From assembly GCF_010723735.1 (NCBI RefSeq), contig NZ_BLLB01000002.1:5270001-5334000 (forward strand): a DNA stretch of 64,000 bases, written 5' to 3'. A program made the translations under genes and the position numbers. The notes beneath the pieces are model-generated. The model had not been told where the DNA came from, ran no database searches, and was given only the letters and a program-made list of their open reading frames with translations. The stretch is from Mycolicibacterium hippocampi. GTDB taxonomy: Bacteria > Actinomycetota > Actinomycetes > Mycobacteriales > Mycobacteriaceae. Below, piece after piece: positions 33,999 through 42,560 of the stretch (position 1 is its first letter; the number at the start of each line of letters is the position of its first letter).

Positions 33999-35318
33999 TC
34001 AGCGCGGGGTTTCGGGCACCATCCGCTCGCGCAGGCTGTCGTAGATGGGTGGTGACCGGGTGAGCTCGGCGGCCAGGACCGCCGCTGCGGTGGCGGCCAG
34101 CATCGGGATCGCGACCGACGTGGTGGCGGTCATCTCGATGACGATCACGATGCCGGTGACCGGTGCGCGCACGGTGGCGCCGAAGAACGCCGCCATCCCG
34201 ACGAGCGCCATCGGAAGCGCAAGGGCTGTCGCGTCGCCGGGCCACACCGCGTCGAATCCGCCGACGAACAACAGCCCCCACAGTGCGCCGATCGCCAGCA
34301 ACGGCGCGAACAGTCCGCCGGGCACCGCGGCCGAGTACGACAGCGGGCCCGCAACGACGCGCACCAACAGGTAGCCGACGACGACCGGCAGCACGATGCT
34401 CTGACCGCTGAGGATCATCTGCGTCAATGGGTCGCCACCGCCCACCGCGAGAGGGTTGACGAACATCGCCAGCCCGATGACGGCGCCGATCACCGCCGCT
34501 TTGGCAAGCGCCGGGACCCGTCGCAGCCCGGTGACGTGGTCGAGGAACCACAGCACCAGCCGGTTGTAGACCGCGCCCAGACCTCCGGTCAGCAGCCCGA
34601 AAACCACGAAGAGGGGCAGCCATGCAAGGTCGGGCGCCTCGATGGACCTGACCAGGAAGTCGGGCTCGTTGCCGAGAATGAAGCGCACACATCCCACCGC
34701 GGTGGCACACGCCAACAGCGTGGCCAGCACCGTCTGCAGACGGAACGACTTCGTCACTTCCTCGAGTGCGAACAGGGTGCCGCCGATCGGCGCGTTGAAC
34801 GCCACCGCCAGGCCGGCCCCGCCCACCGCGGTCTGCATCATCCGCACGTCGGGCTCCGAAAGTCTGGCTCGCCGACCGGCTTCCGCGCCGATCGCGGCGC
34901 CCATGTGCACCGTCGGCCCTTCACGGCCGAGCACCAGGCCCGCCCCCATCGACAACACACCGCCGATGAACTTCGCAGGCAGCAGCAGGAGCAGCGGCGG
35001 TTCGGCATCGCCGCGGTACACCGCCTCGACGTGCTGGATACCACTGCCTGCGGCCAGCGGCACCCATCGGACGATCAACGCGGCCAGCGTGGCGCCGAGC
35101 GCTGCCGCAGCCATCGGCGCCAGCCAGCCGGGTCCCGGCAGCGCGTGTGTCCAGTCGACGAAGTCGACACGCAACCGGTCCGCTGTCTGCAGGCACCATC
35201 GGAAAGCGCCGCCGATGAAGCCGATCGCCACCCCGGCGACTACCGCCGTCACGCAGATCACGACGGCGCCGCGGATGAAATCGCTGTGCGCAGCGTCGTC
35301 GTCGGCAGATTCGGTCAC
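33999..35318 (-). CDS. ClC-family chloride/proton antiporter
   Basis: 439 residues with the ClC fold and no CBS domains. Selectivity filter motifs are present: GSGIQ, GREGP with the gating glutamate, and GGLFAP. The proton glutamate is in LFALEEV, so exchange rather than channel activity is predicted. Probably expels or takes up chloride coupled to protons, for example under acid stress. It follows the GNAT gene by 9 bp on the minus strand and is convergent with the BrkB-like gene. Confidence 0.9.
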   Translation of the reverse strand: MTESADDDAAHSDFIRGAVVICVTAVVAGVAIGFIGGAFRWCLQTADRLRVDFVDWTHALPGPGWLAPMAAAALGATLAALIVRWVPLAAGSGIQHVEAVYRGDAEPPLLLLLPAKFIGGVLSMGAGLVLGREGPTVHMGAAIGAEAGRRARLSEPDVRMMQTAVGGAGLAVAFNAPIGGTLFALEEVTKSFRLQTVLATLLACATAVGCVRFILGNEPDFLVRSIEAPDLAWLPLFVVFGLLTGGLGAVYNRLVLWFLDHVTGLRRVPALAKAAVIGAVIGLAMFVNPLAVGGGDPLTQMILSGQSIVLPVVVGYLLVRVVAGPLSYSAAVPGGLFAPLLAIGALWGLLFVGGFDAVWPGDATALALPMALVGMAAFFGATVRAPVTGIVIVIEMTATTSVAIPMLAATAAAVLAAELTRSPPIYDSLRERMVPETPR

Positions 35319-35327
35319 GGCGCCGGG

Positions 35328-35639
35328 CTATTTGCGGTCGGTGATGTCGGCGTACTCCGGGTGCCGGTCGATGAACTCGGCCACCATCCAGCACGTCGGC
35401 ACGATGCGCAGTCCGGCGGCACGGGTGGAGCGTAAAGCCTCGGCGACGAGGATCGTGGCCAGTCCCCGACCTTGGTACTGGGCCAACACCTCGGTGTGCG
35501 GGAAGACCCGACGACCGTCTCGGTCGTGAAAGTCGGCGAGCCCAACCGGGCGGCCCTCGATCTCGATGACGAACCGGCCCGGCTGTTCGGTGACCGTGGT
35601 GGCGGCGCCGGTCCTGTCGGGTGGTGTTTCGAACGTCAT
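35328..35639 (-). CDS. Small GNAT-like N-acetyltransferase
   Basis: 103 residues, a minimal GCN5-related domain of the short YjdJ-type group. The acetyl-CoA binding motif QYQGRGLATILVAEAL is intact, and WMVAEFIDRHPEY gives the usual C-terminal end. The ATG at 35639 has AAGGAG upstream; a farther in-frame start is less likely. It is the first gene before ClC on the minus strand. The substrate is unknown. Confidence 0.8.
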   Translation of the reverse strand: MTFETPPDRTGAATTVTEQPGRFVIEIEGRPVGLADFHDRDGRRVFPHTEVLAQYQGRGLATILVAEALRSTRAAGLRIVPTCWMVAEFIDRHPEYADITDRK

Positions 35640-35719
35640 GGGACTCCTTCGGGTCGAAGTAGGGACAACCGCCCACACCGGCTTTACTCTAGGGAGACCT
35701 TCGGCCAGAGCGAGGTCCT

Positions 35720-37255
35720 ATGCAGATCGAGGCGCCCGACCCACACCGCCAGGGCGGTCCGGATCTGTTGGACAAAGGACTCTCCCACAACGCCGTCGGG
35801 CTGCTGGGCGGCACGGTTCTCGGCATCTCGTCGGTGGCGCCTGCGTACGCGCTGACCGCGACTATCGGCATCCTGGTCGCCGAGGCCGGCTCGAAGATGG
35901 CCGTGGTCATCATCGCCGGCTTCCTTCCGATGTTCTTCGCCGCGTACGCGTACCGCGAACTGAACAAGGTGGCCCCCGACTGCGGGACGTCATTCACCTG
36001 GACCACGAAGGCGTTCGGCCCGTACGTCGGCTGGCTCGGTGGGTGGGCTGCCGTCGTGGCCACCGTGATCGTGTTGTCCAATCTCGCCGGTGTCGCGGTG
36101 CAGTTCTTCTATCAGTTCATCGGCGATCTTGTGGGCAGCGACGGTCTCGCGTCGCTGTGGCAGAACCCGGTCATCAATGTCCTGACGTGCCTGGCCTTTC
36201 TGGGGGTGGCCACCGCGATCTCCTATCGGGGGATCACCACCACCGAGCGGGTGCAGTTCGTGCTGGTCGGCTTCCAGATGCTGGTGCTGCTGACGTTCGC
36301 GGTGGTCGCGTTGGTGAAGTCGGGTGCTTCGCCGACCGGTATCGCGTTCAGCCTCGACTGGTTCAGCCCCGCGGGCCTGACGATGTCGGCGTTCATCGCC
36401 GGCCTGTCGGGTTCGATCTTCGCGTTCTGGGGTTGGGACACCGCGCTGACCGTCAATGAGGAATCCCGCGATTCCGACAGCACTCCCGGACGAGCAGCGC
36501 TGCTGTGCGTGTTGTCGATCCTGGGGACCTACCTGCTGGTGGCCATCGCGACGCAGATGTACGCCGGGGTGGGCTCCGACGGAGTGGGTCTGGGTAACGA
36601 GGACATCGCCGACAACGTGTTCGGCGCGCTGGCCGGGCCGATCCTGGGCGAGCCATGGCATCTGGTCCTGTTCCTCGCGGTGCTGGCCTCGAGCGCCGCG
36701 AGCCTGATCACCACGTTCCTGCCGACGTCCCGCACGATGCTGGCGATGGGCACCTACGGGGCGTTCCCCAAGCGCTTCACCACGATCCACCCCCGCTTCA
36801 TGACACCGTCGTTTGCGACCATCGCCGCCGGCGTCGGCGCTGCGGTGTTCTACTCGGTGCTCACTTCCGTCAGCGAGAGCGTGCTCACCGACACGATCTA
36901 CTCGCTGGGGATCATGATCTGCTTCTACTACGGGCTCACCGCATTCGGCTGCATCTGGTTCTTCCGCAACGAGTTGTTCGTCAGCGGTTACAGCATCACG
37001 TTCAAGTTCCTGTTCCCGCTGCTCGGTGGGCTGGGCCTGCTCGCGGTGTTCCTGATCACGCTGCGCGACAGCGCTTCTCCCGAATACGGCAGCGGCGCCA
37101 GCATCGGGGGCGTCGGGCTGGTACTGATCCTCGGGCTCGGGCTGATCCTGATCGGCCTGGTGTTCATGATGATCATGCGGGCCCGCCAGCCCGCGTTCTT
37201 CCGGGGCGAAACCCTGCGCCGGAACACCCCGGCGCTGATCGTCGAGGAGCCGTAG
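35720..37255 (+). CDS. APC-family amino acid/polyamine permease
   Basis: 511 residues with 12 to 13 transmembrane helices. The N-terminal unwound-helix segment GTVLGISSVAPAYALTATIG and the conserved YRELNKVAPDCGTSFTW loop mark the amino acid-polyamine-organocation superfamily. Likely imports an amino acid or amine with protons. The ATG at 35720 lies 80 bp from the divergent GNAT gene. Substrate not assignable. Confidence 0.88.
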   Translation: MQIEAPDPHRQGGPDLLDKGLSHNAVGLLGGTVLGISSVAPAYALTATIGILVAEAGSKMAVVIIAGFLPMFFAAYAYRELNKVAPDCGTSFTWTTKAFGPYVGWLGGWAAVVATVIVLSNLAGVAVQFFYQFIGDLVGSDGLASLWQNPVINVLTCLAFLGVATAISYRGITTTERVQFVLVGFQMLVLLTFAVVALVKSGASPTGIAFSLDWFSPAGLTMSAFIAGLSGSIFAFWGWDTALTVNEESRDSDSTPGRAALLCVLSILGTYLLVAIATQMYAGVGSDGVGLGNEDIADNVFGALAGPILGEPWHLVLFLAVLASSAASLITTFLPTSRTMLAMGTYGAFPKRFTTIHPRFMTPSFATIAAGVGAAVFYSVLTSVSESVLTDTIYSLGIMICFYYGLTAFGCIWFFRNELFVSGYSITFKFLFPLLGGLGLLAVFLITLRDSASPEYGSGASIGGVGLVLILGLGLILIGLVFMMIMRARQPAFFRGETLRRNTPALIVEEP

Positions 37256-37270
37256 CCTCGTCACGACCAG

Positions 37271-38611
37271 TCAGGCAGATTCCTGTTCGCCCCCAGACAG
37301 CGGCGCGACGTAAACTCGGGCACCGTTGGCAGGCACCACCACCGGCGCGCCCCGAGACGACGGCGACTCCTCGTGGCGGCTGTACGGCCGTAGCTCGTGG
37401 CACCGCAGCATCGTGTGCAGCATTGTCGTCAACTCACACAACGAGAAACTCGCGCCGATGCACCGCTTGAGGCCGCCACCGAAGGGCACCCAGCCGTATG
37501 GGGTGGGTCGAGCACCGAGAAACCGTTCGGGCCGAAACTCGTCGGGCTCGGGATAGGTCTGCGGATCGCGGTTGATGACGTCGAGCAGCAACACGATTCG
37601 GGTTCCGGGTTCGAGGATGTAGTCACCGAGCCGGTAATGCCCTACGGTCATCCGGCCGGTGATCGGCGCCGGCGGATGCAGCCGCAAGGTCTCGTTGATC
37701 ACCGCTTCGGTGTACGTGGCCATTTCGGTGCCCACTTCGGAACGTACCCGTTCCTGTACGTGCCGGTGGTGAGCCAGCAGGTCCACCAGCCACGCCAGCG
37801 TCGTTGCGGTCGTCTCGTGGCCGGCGAGCATCAAGGTGATCACGTCGTCGCGGATCTCGTTGTCCGACAGTCCATCACCGTCCTCGGTCCGGGCAGCGAC
37901 CAGCATGCTGAGGATGTCGGTGGCGCCTCGGTGGTGCGTCCCCGACCGGCGGTCGGCGATCAGCGGCATTATCAGTTCGTCGATCCGGCGGTTGACATCG
38001 GCAAGTGCGCCCCATGTCCGCAGCGCGCCCAGGCGCCGCGCTGCGTAGCGGATCGGTGTCTCCATCGACAGCGCGAGCTCCAGCAGTTCGGCGAACGGCT
38101 TGCCCAGTCGGGTGACCTCGGCGCGGTCGTGCACGCCGAAGATCACCTTGACGATGACCTCCAGCGTCAGATCGCGGGCCGTCTCGAGCATCCGGATCGG
38201 CGACCCCACCGGCCATGAGGCCATCGCCACCCGTGTCGCCTCCTCGATGACCGGAATGTAGCTTCGCAGCACATCGCCGTGCAACGGCGGGGTGAGCAGC
38301 TTGCGTCGGCGCAGGTGCTCGGGCTCTTCGAGCACGAACATCGACCGCCGACCGTAGATGGCCGCGGCCGGACCGACACCCTCGCCGCCGTGCAACACGT
38401 CGGGTTTGGCGGTGAACACCTGCTTGGCCAACGTCGGATCAGCTACGGCGACAACCCGCCCGTAGCCGAGGACGGGCAGCGCGACCACCGGCCCGTAGCT
38501 CTGCGTCACCCGGTGCACCAGCGACTGCCCACCCACGCTGTATGCCGCTGCGTACAGTCCGCCGAATACGGTGGACAACAACTTCGGTGCCGGCAAACTC
38601 GGGGGAAGCAC
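37271..38611 (-). CDS. Cytochrome P450
   Basis: 446 residues. The oxygen-activation motif AGHETT is at 263-268, ExxR is ETLR at 307-310, and the haem loop FGGGLKRCIG has the ligand Cys384. The N-terminus is not strongly hydrophobic after the first 30 residues, so it is soluble or peripheral. Sequence style is that of the mycobacterial CYP135/CYP138-type group (memory-based). Needs a ferredoxin partner, which is not encoded nearby. The substrate is unknown. It is convergent with the APC permease gene. Confidence 0.9.
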   Translation of the reverse strand: MLPPSLPAPKLLSTVFGGLYAAAYSVGGQSLVHRVTQSYGPVVALPVLGYGRVVAVADPTLAKQVFTAKPDVLHGGEGVGPAAAIYGRRSMFVLEEPEHLRRRKLLTPPLHGDVLRSYIPVIEEATRVAMASWPVGSPIRMLETARDLTLEVIVKVIFGVHDRAEVTRLGKPFAELLELALSMETPIRYAARRLGALRTWGALADVNRRIDELIMPLIADRRSGTHHRGATDILSMLVAARTEDGDGLSDNEIRDDVITLMLAGHETTATTLAWLVDLLAHHRHVQERVRSEVGTEMATYTEAVINETLRLHPPAPITGRMTVGHYRLGDYILEPGTRIVLLLDVINRDPQTYPEPDEFRPERFLGARPTPYGWVPFGGGLKRCIGASFSLCELTTMLHTMLRCHELRPYSRHEESPSSRGAPVVVPANGARVYVAPLSGGEQESA

Positions 38612-38779
38612 GATTCACACCATCGCACACCTGAGGGCACCGGAGCGGCCACTCGGTCAGACGTGTTGCACACACGACATCGGGTACCCGTCGAAGGAAC
38701 CGTGCTGCGCAGCCGACGCACCTGCGCGACGCCGCTGATGTCGGCGAAAATCACCGATCTGATTGGGAGGTATCCGATC

Positions 38780-39730
38780 ATGACGACGATCGAACAGAAA
38801 TCATCTGTACTGGGCGCCCAGAACCGAGCCGACCGGGACTCCGATCCTGACATCACCGAACACCCAGCCAAGGCTGTTTCGGGTGTGCCGTTCCTGGTGG
38901 GTGAGGTATTCCTGGCGGTGTTCGTTGCGGGCACGGTGATAACCGCCGGACAGACCGGGGGGACGTTGTGGTGGATCCTCGCGGGTGCAGCCTCGGTGAC
39001 TTTCCTGGTCATCCTGGCAAGCTTTTACACGCTCGCACCGAATCAGGCAGCCGTGCTCACCTTCTTCGGGGCATACAGGGGTACCGACCGAGGCAATGGG
39101 CTGCGGATCGCCAACCCGCTGTATGCCAGCGTCAAGATCTCCCTGCGTGTCCGCAACTTCAACACCACGTCGTCAAAGGTCAACGACGCCAACGGCAATC
39201 CGATTCACATCGCGGCCGTGGTGGTGTGGCAGGTGGTCGATACCGCGCGTGCGTCCTTCGGAGTGGATCAGTTCATCGACTATGTCCACGTGCAGTCGGA
39301 ATCCGCCGTGCGGCAGATGGCGCGTGCATACCCCTACGAGTCCTTCGAAAACGACGACCGCACCACGCTGATCGGTGAGCCTGCCCAGGTCAACGCCAGC
39401 TTGCTCGACGAACTGCAGGAGCGGGCCCACGCCGCCGGAGTCCAGATCCTCGAAGCAAGGGTGACCGACCTGAGCTATGCCGCCGAGGTCGCCGAGGCGA
39501 TGCTTCGACGCCAGCAGGCAGCGGCGATCGTGGCGGGCCGCAGAAAGATCGTCGAAGGAGCGGTGGGCATGGTTCGGCAGGCACTGGCATCACTTCAAGA
39601 AGGCACGGAGCGCGACGACGCCGTAGAGCTCGACCACGACCGGCGGGCCAGCTTCGCCGCCAACCTTATGACGGTCATCGCCAGTGATTCACCGACCAAT
39701 CCCGTGCTGAACGTCGGCGCCAACGCCTGA
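38780..39730 (+). CDS. SPFH/band 7 (stomatin-like) membrane protein
   Basis: 316 residues. A polar N-terminus, two hydrophobic helices (about 35-80), then an SPFH domain (about 85-260) starting FYTLAPNQAAVLTFFGAY and including VVWQVVDTARASFGVDQF. The tail is helical and ends in NVGANA. These proteins scaffold membrane microdomains and protease complexes. The ATG at 38780 follows GGGAGG. Convergent with the CaCA antiporter gene. Confidence 0.88.
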   Translation: MTTIEQKSSVLGAQNRADRDSDPDITEHPAKAVSGVPFLVGEVFLAVFVAGTVITAGQTGGTLWWILAGAASVTFLVILASFYTLAPNQAAVLTFFGAYRGTDRGNGLRIANPLYASVKISLRVRNFNTTSSKVNDANGNPIHIAAVVVWQVVDTARASFGVDQFIDYVHVQSESAVRQMARAYPYESFENDDRTTLIGEPAQVNASLLDELQERAHAAGVQILEARVTDLSYAAEVAEAMLRRQQAAAIVAGRRKIVEGAVGMVRQALASLQEGTERDDAVELDHDRRASFAANLMTVIASDSPTNPVLNVGANA

Positions 39731-39737
39731 GCTGGAC

Positions 39738-40757
39738 TCAAGCCATCGCGATACCGGCGACACCGGCCACGTAGAGAGCCAACATCAGCACAGTCTCGAA
39801 ACCGAGATTGCCGAAACCGTGTTTGTGGCGGCGTAACAGGCCGAGCAACAACACCGAGACCAACACGATGGACAACGCCACCCACGCCACGTCGCGCGAC
39901 GCGATCGCCTCGTAGATGGTCCCACCGCGGTAGGCGACGTCCGAAGCCGTCAGTATCAGGACGTCGAAGGCATTGCCGCCGAGGATGTCACCGACAGCCA
40001 GCGACAGTGCACCCCGCCGGACTGCCGTCACCGCGACCACGAGTTCAGGAAGAGAGGTAGCGGTTGCGGTGAACAACCCGCCCATCAGGGACTGGTCCAA
40101 GCCGACACCCGTGGAGATGGTCGGCGCCACTTGAGCCATCACCCACCCGGATCCAGCGACCATCAGTGCCAGTATTCCGAAGCTCGTCCACGTCCCGAGG
40201 ACATCAACAGGCTTGGATTCTTCGACGATCTCGTCCTGGGCGGTACCGGTCGCCAGCCGCGGCTGCCACATCGGGACCCGTTCGGCCTGTCTGGTCAGGC
40301 GCAGTCCGAGCACGTAGCCGACCACGATGATCACGGAGACGGGGTGCAGACCGTAACCGCCGAGCCCAGGCAGAGCCATTCCTACCAGTGGCAGCGCCAG
40401 CATGCCGATCAGGATGACGCCTTGCAACATGTTCGGTTCGGACGCCGCGGCGTACTCGAGATTCGCGCGGCGGTATGCCATGTCGGCGATGGCAAGGAAT
40501 GTCGTCTGCACCGCGATGCCACCGAGTGCGTTGGTGACCGCCAAGGACGCGTTGCCCTCCCAGGCGGCGGTGACCGAGGTGATCGAGCCGGACAGGGACG
40601 TGACCGCGCCGATGAGAACTGCGCCGGTGAGGAGTTGGCCGAGTCCGGTGATCTTGGCGATCTGCTCGGCGCGCTTGGTCAGCAGGACACCGCCGATCGC
40701 GATGACGATCGTCGACGCTGCGAAGATCAGCAGGCTGTACGGCAACGACTCAGTCAA
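39738..40757 (-). CDS. CaCA-family cation/calcium exchanger-like protein
   Basis: 339 residues, about ten helices in two halves, sodium/calcium exchanger superfamily. The second alpha repeat is canonical (TATATSLPELVVAVTAVRRG then GDILGGNAFD). The first reads GAVTSLSGSITSVTAAWEG then NALGGIAVQT and lacks the conserved Glu and Asn that bind the cation. Transport may therefore be altered, or this subgroup may be specialised. Starts at ATG 40757. Confidence 0.8.
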   Translation of the reverse strand: MTESLPYSLLIFAASTIVIAIGGVLLTKRAEQIAKITGLGQLLTGAVLIGAVTSLSGSITSVTAAWEGNASLAVTNALGGIAVQTTFLAIADMAYRRANLEYAAASEPNMLQGVILIGMLALPLVGMALPGLGGYGLHPVSVIIVVGYVLGLRLTRQAERVPMWQPRLATGTAQDEIVEESKPVDVLGTWTSFGILALMVAGSGWVMAQVAPTISTGVGLDQSLMGGLFTATATSLPELVVAVTAVRRGALSLAVGDILGGNAFDVLILTASDVAYRGGTIYEAIASRDVAWVALSIVLVSVLLLGLLRRHKHGFGNLGFETVLMLALYVAGVAGIAMA

Positions 40758-40875
40758 GGCAATGACTTCGGCGCTGCCCAGGGCACGGTCTGTACCTCAT
40801 GCCGCCAACGTGCCCCGCAAGCAGGGCGCCTAAACCGGCATCGTCACTCCCTGTGCGGAGGCGCGGGATCTCGGG

Positions 40876-41814
40876 TCACGCCGAAGCGGCCAGCGCCTTG
40901 CTGTCCTCGGCGGCGAAGGTGTCCTCCAGTTGCAATGGCGAGTAATCGATGTCGATTTCTGCCAGCGGGCGTCCGCGTGCGCTGCTGATCGTCCCGAACC
41001 GGCGCATTCCCTTGTCGGCGGCGTACTGCTGGAATTCGTCCATGGTGAAGTCGAACGGAATCTCGTCGTAGAGCGCGAACGAATCGACGGTGTTCTGCAG
41101 GGCCAGCGGGATCAACTCGTTCATCCGGGATTCGAACACCCCCCAGTTGGAGTCGTCGGCGGCGACGTGCCGTCGACAGGTGAACGTGCCCCAGGCCATG
41201 TGGCGCCGCTCGTCGTCGCCGATGCGGCGGACCAGTTCCTGCATCCCGGGCAGGATGCCGCGGTCCACGCAGATCCGGTGCCACGCATAGTATCCCGTCA
41301 GCGCCATCATGCCCTCGATGACGTGGTTGTAGGTCACCGAGGCCCGGACCTGGCTCGCCGGTGACGGATCGGTGGCCAGCGCGTCGAGCGACTTCGGCAG
41401 TTCCTCGTAGAACATCTGCCGGTACGACGGCAGATCGTCGAGATAACACTGCAGGTCGTCGGTCATCCCGACGGCGTCGAGCCACATCCGGAACACCTGG
41501 GTGTGCTTGGCCTCCTCGAAGGCGAACTGCGTCAGATACATTTCGTCACCGAGTCGGCCCTCAGCGCGCATCGCCGCCATGAACGGCTGGATGTCCTGGG
41601 TGACGGCTTCCTCACCGGCGATGAACTCTGCGCACAACCGGGTGGCCCAGTCGCGCTCCAGGTTCGACAGCGCCTCCCAGTCCGCGCGGTCCCGGGAGAA
41701 GTCGATGTCGGCCGGGTTCCAGAACTTGGCATTCCCGCCGGCGAACAGCTTCAGCGGCATGCTGGCCCAGTTGAGTCCTCCGGCCGCCAATGAGTCCGAA
41801 CGTGTTCTCTCCAT
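40876..41814 (-). CDS. R2-like ligand-binding oxidase (R2lox)
   Basis: 312 residues, ferritin-like fold with a heterodinuclear Mn/Fe site. Metal ligands E68, E101, H104, E167, E202 and H205 are all present, at the same numbers I recall for Rv0233. So are V71 and Y162, the pair that forms the R2lox Val-Tyr ether cross-link. It is therefore an oxidase binding a fatty-acid-like ligand and not a ribonucleotide reductase. It follows a TetR gene by 12 bp, matching the Rv0232/Rv0233 pair. Confidence 0.92.
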   Translation of the reverse strand: MERTRSDSLAAGGLNWASMPLKLFAGGNAKFWNPADIDFSRDRADWEALSNLERDWATRLCAEFIAGEEAVTQDIQPFMAAMRAEGRLGDEMYLTQFAFEEAKHTQVFRMWLDAVGMTDDLQCYLDDLPSYRQMFYEELPKSLDALATDPSPASQVRASVTYNHVIEGMMALTGYYAWHRICVDRGILPGMQELVRRIGDDERRHMAWGTFTCRRHVAADDSNWGVFESRMNELIPLALQNTVDSFALYDEIPFDFTMDEFQQYAADKGMRRFGTISSARGRPLAEIDIDYSPLQLEDTFAAEDSKALAASA

Positions 41815-41826
41815 GGGGTTTACCTC

Positions 41827-42501
41827 CTAGGTTGAAGCGGGCTGATCGGGATGTACAAGGGCAGGCTGGAACGCCGTCGCCAGCACCGCGATGTAGCGGC
41901 GCACCGCCAGTGCCGGCTGCTCGGGTGAGAGCTCGTCGAGCCCCAGTACCGGGTCCAAGCCCCGTACATAGGGCGCCAACGCCAGGTGCGGCAGGATCAT
42001 CAGCAGCAGTGAGAGCAGGGTCTCGATATCGGCATCGCGGTGCAGGTCGCCACGTCCTCGTGCGTCGTGCACCAGTGGCCGCAGCACCTCGAGGTAATGC
42101 CGGTGCATCACTGCCCGCACGCTCACCCGCGCGTCGGTGTCGACCTCGAAACTTGCGGCGGCGTGCAGCGACCGTTCGCGCGGATGCTCTGCGAAGTAGG
42201 CGACCCAGGCGTCCAGCAGATCGGTGAGGAACTCGAAGAACGGCCTGCCGGCGTCGAGTTCGCGGATCTGGTCCTCCATGTAGACCCGCACCCGTTGGCT
42301 GCCCACGTCGCAGATGTAGGCATAGAGGTCGCGCTTGTCGGCGAAGTACTGGAACAGACTGCCTTTGGCCACGCCCGCACGCCGAGCGATGACATTGAGG
42401 CTGCCACGGGAGAAGCCGTGCGCGGCGAACTCCGCCTCCGCAGCTGCCACCACCGCTGCCCGACGGTTCCCGTCGAGACGGGCCCATGTCACTGTCGGCA
42501 T
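41827..42501 (-). CDS. TetR-family regulator upstream of R2lox
   Basis: 224 residues. The N-terminal HTH (AEAEFAAHGFSRGSLNVIARRAGVAKGSLFQYFADKRDLY) is canonical TetR, followed by an all-helical ligand domain. The ATG at 42501 has GGAGG upstream. It is the first gene of a two-gene operon with R2lox. A perfect palindrome just ahead of its start, overlapping the -10, indicates self-repression, presumably relieved by the lipid or oxidised ligand R2lox acts on. Confidence 0.88.
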   Translation of the reverse strand: MPTVTWARLDGNRRAAVVAAAEAEFAAHGFSRGSLNVIARRAGVAKGSLFQYFADKRDLYAYICDVGSQRVRVYMEDQIRELDAGRPFFEFLTDLLDAWVAYFAEHPRERSLHAAASFEVDTDARVSVRAVMHRHYLEVLRPLVHDARGRGDLHRDADIETLLSLLLMILPHLALAPYVRGLDPVLGLDELSPEQPALAVRRYIAVLATAFQPALVHPDQPAST

Positions 42502-42519
42502 CACGCCTCCGAGTCCTCT

Positions 42520-42534
42520 ATGACCACTGGTCAT
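42520..42534. promoter_or_regulatory. TetR operator palindrome
   Basis: ATGACCA-C-TGGTCAT, perfect 7-bp arms around one base, 18 bp upstream of the TetR start and abutting its -10 box. Position and symmetry fit autoregulation by the adjacent TetR protein. Confidence 0.65.
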
Positions 42535-42560
42535 ATTACTGTGATTCATGCCACAGTCAA
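42533..42560 (-). promoter_or_regulatory. Promoter of the TetR-R2lox operon
   Basis: On the minus strand TTGACT (42555-42560) and TAATAT (42533-42538) are 16 bp apart, near-consensus for the housekeeping sigma factor. The operator overlaps its downstream edge. Confidence 0.65.

Noticed and set aside
34536..35529. Long plus-strand frames across the ClC gene
   Set aside because: Gln/His/Arg-rich composition typical of an antisense shadow; the minus-strand ClC has all family motifs.
35990..37264. 424-codon minus-strand frame across the APC permease
   Set aside because: Composition dominated by Arg, Gln, Glu and His, no start signal, and it is exactly antisense to a well-supported permease.
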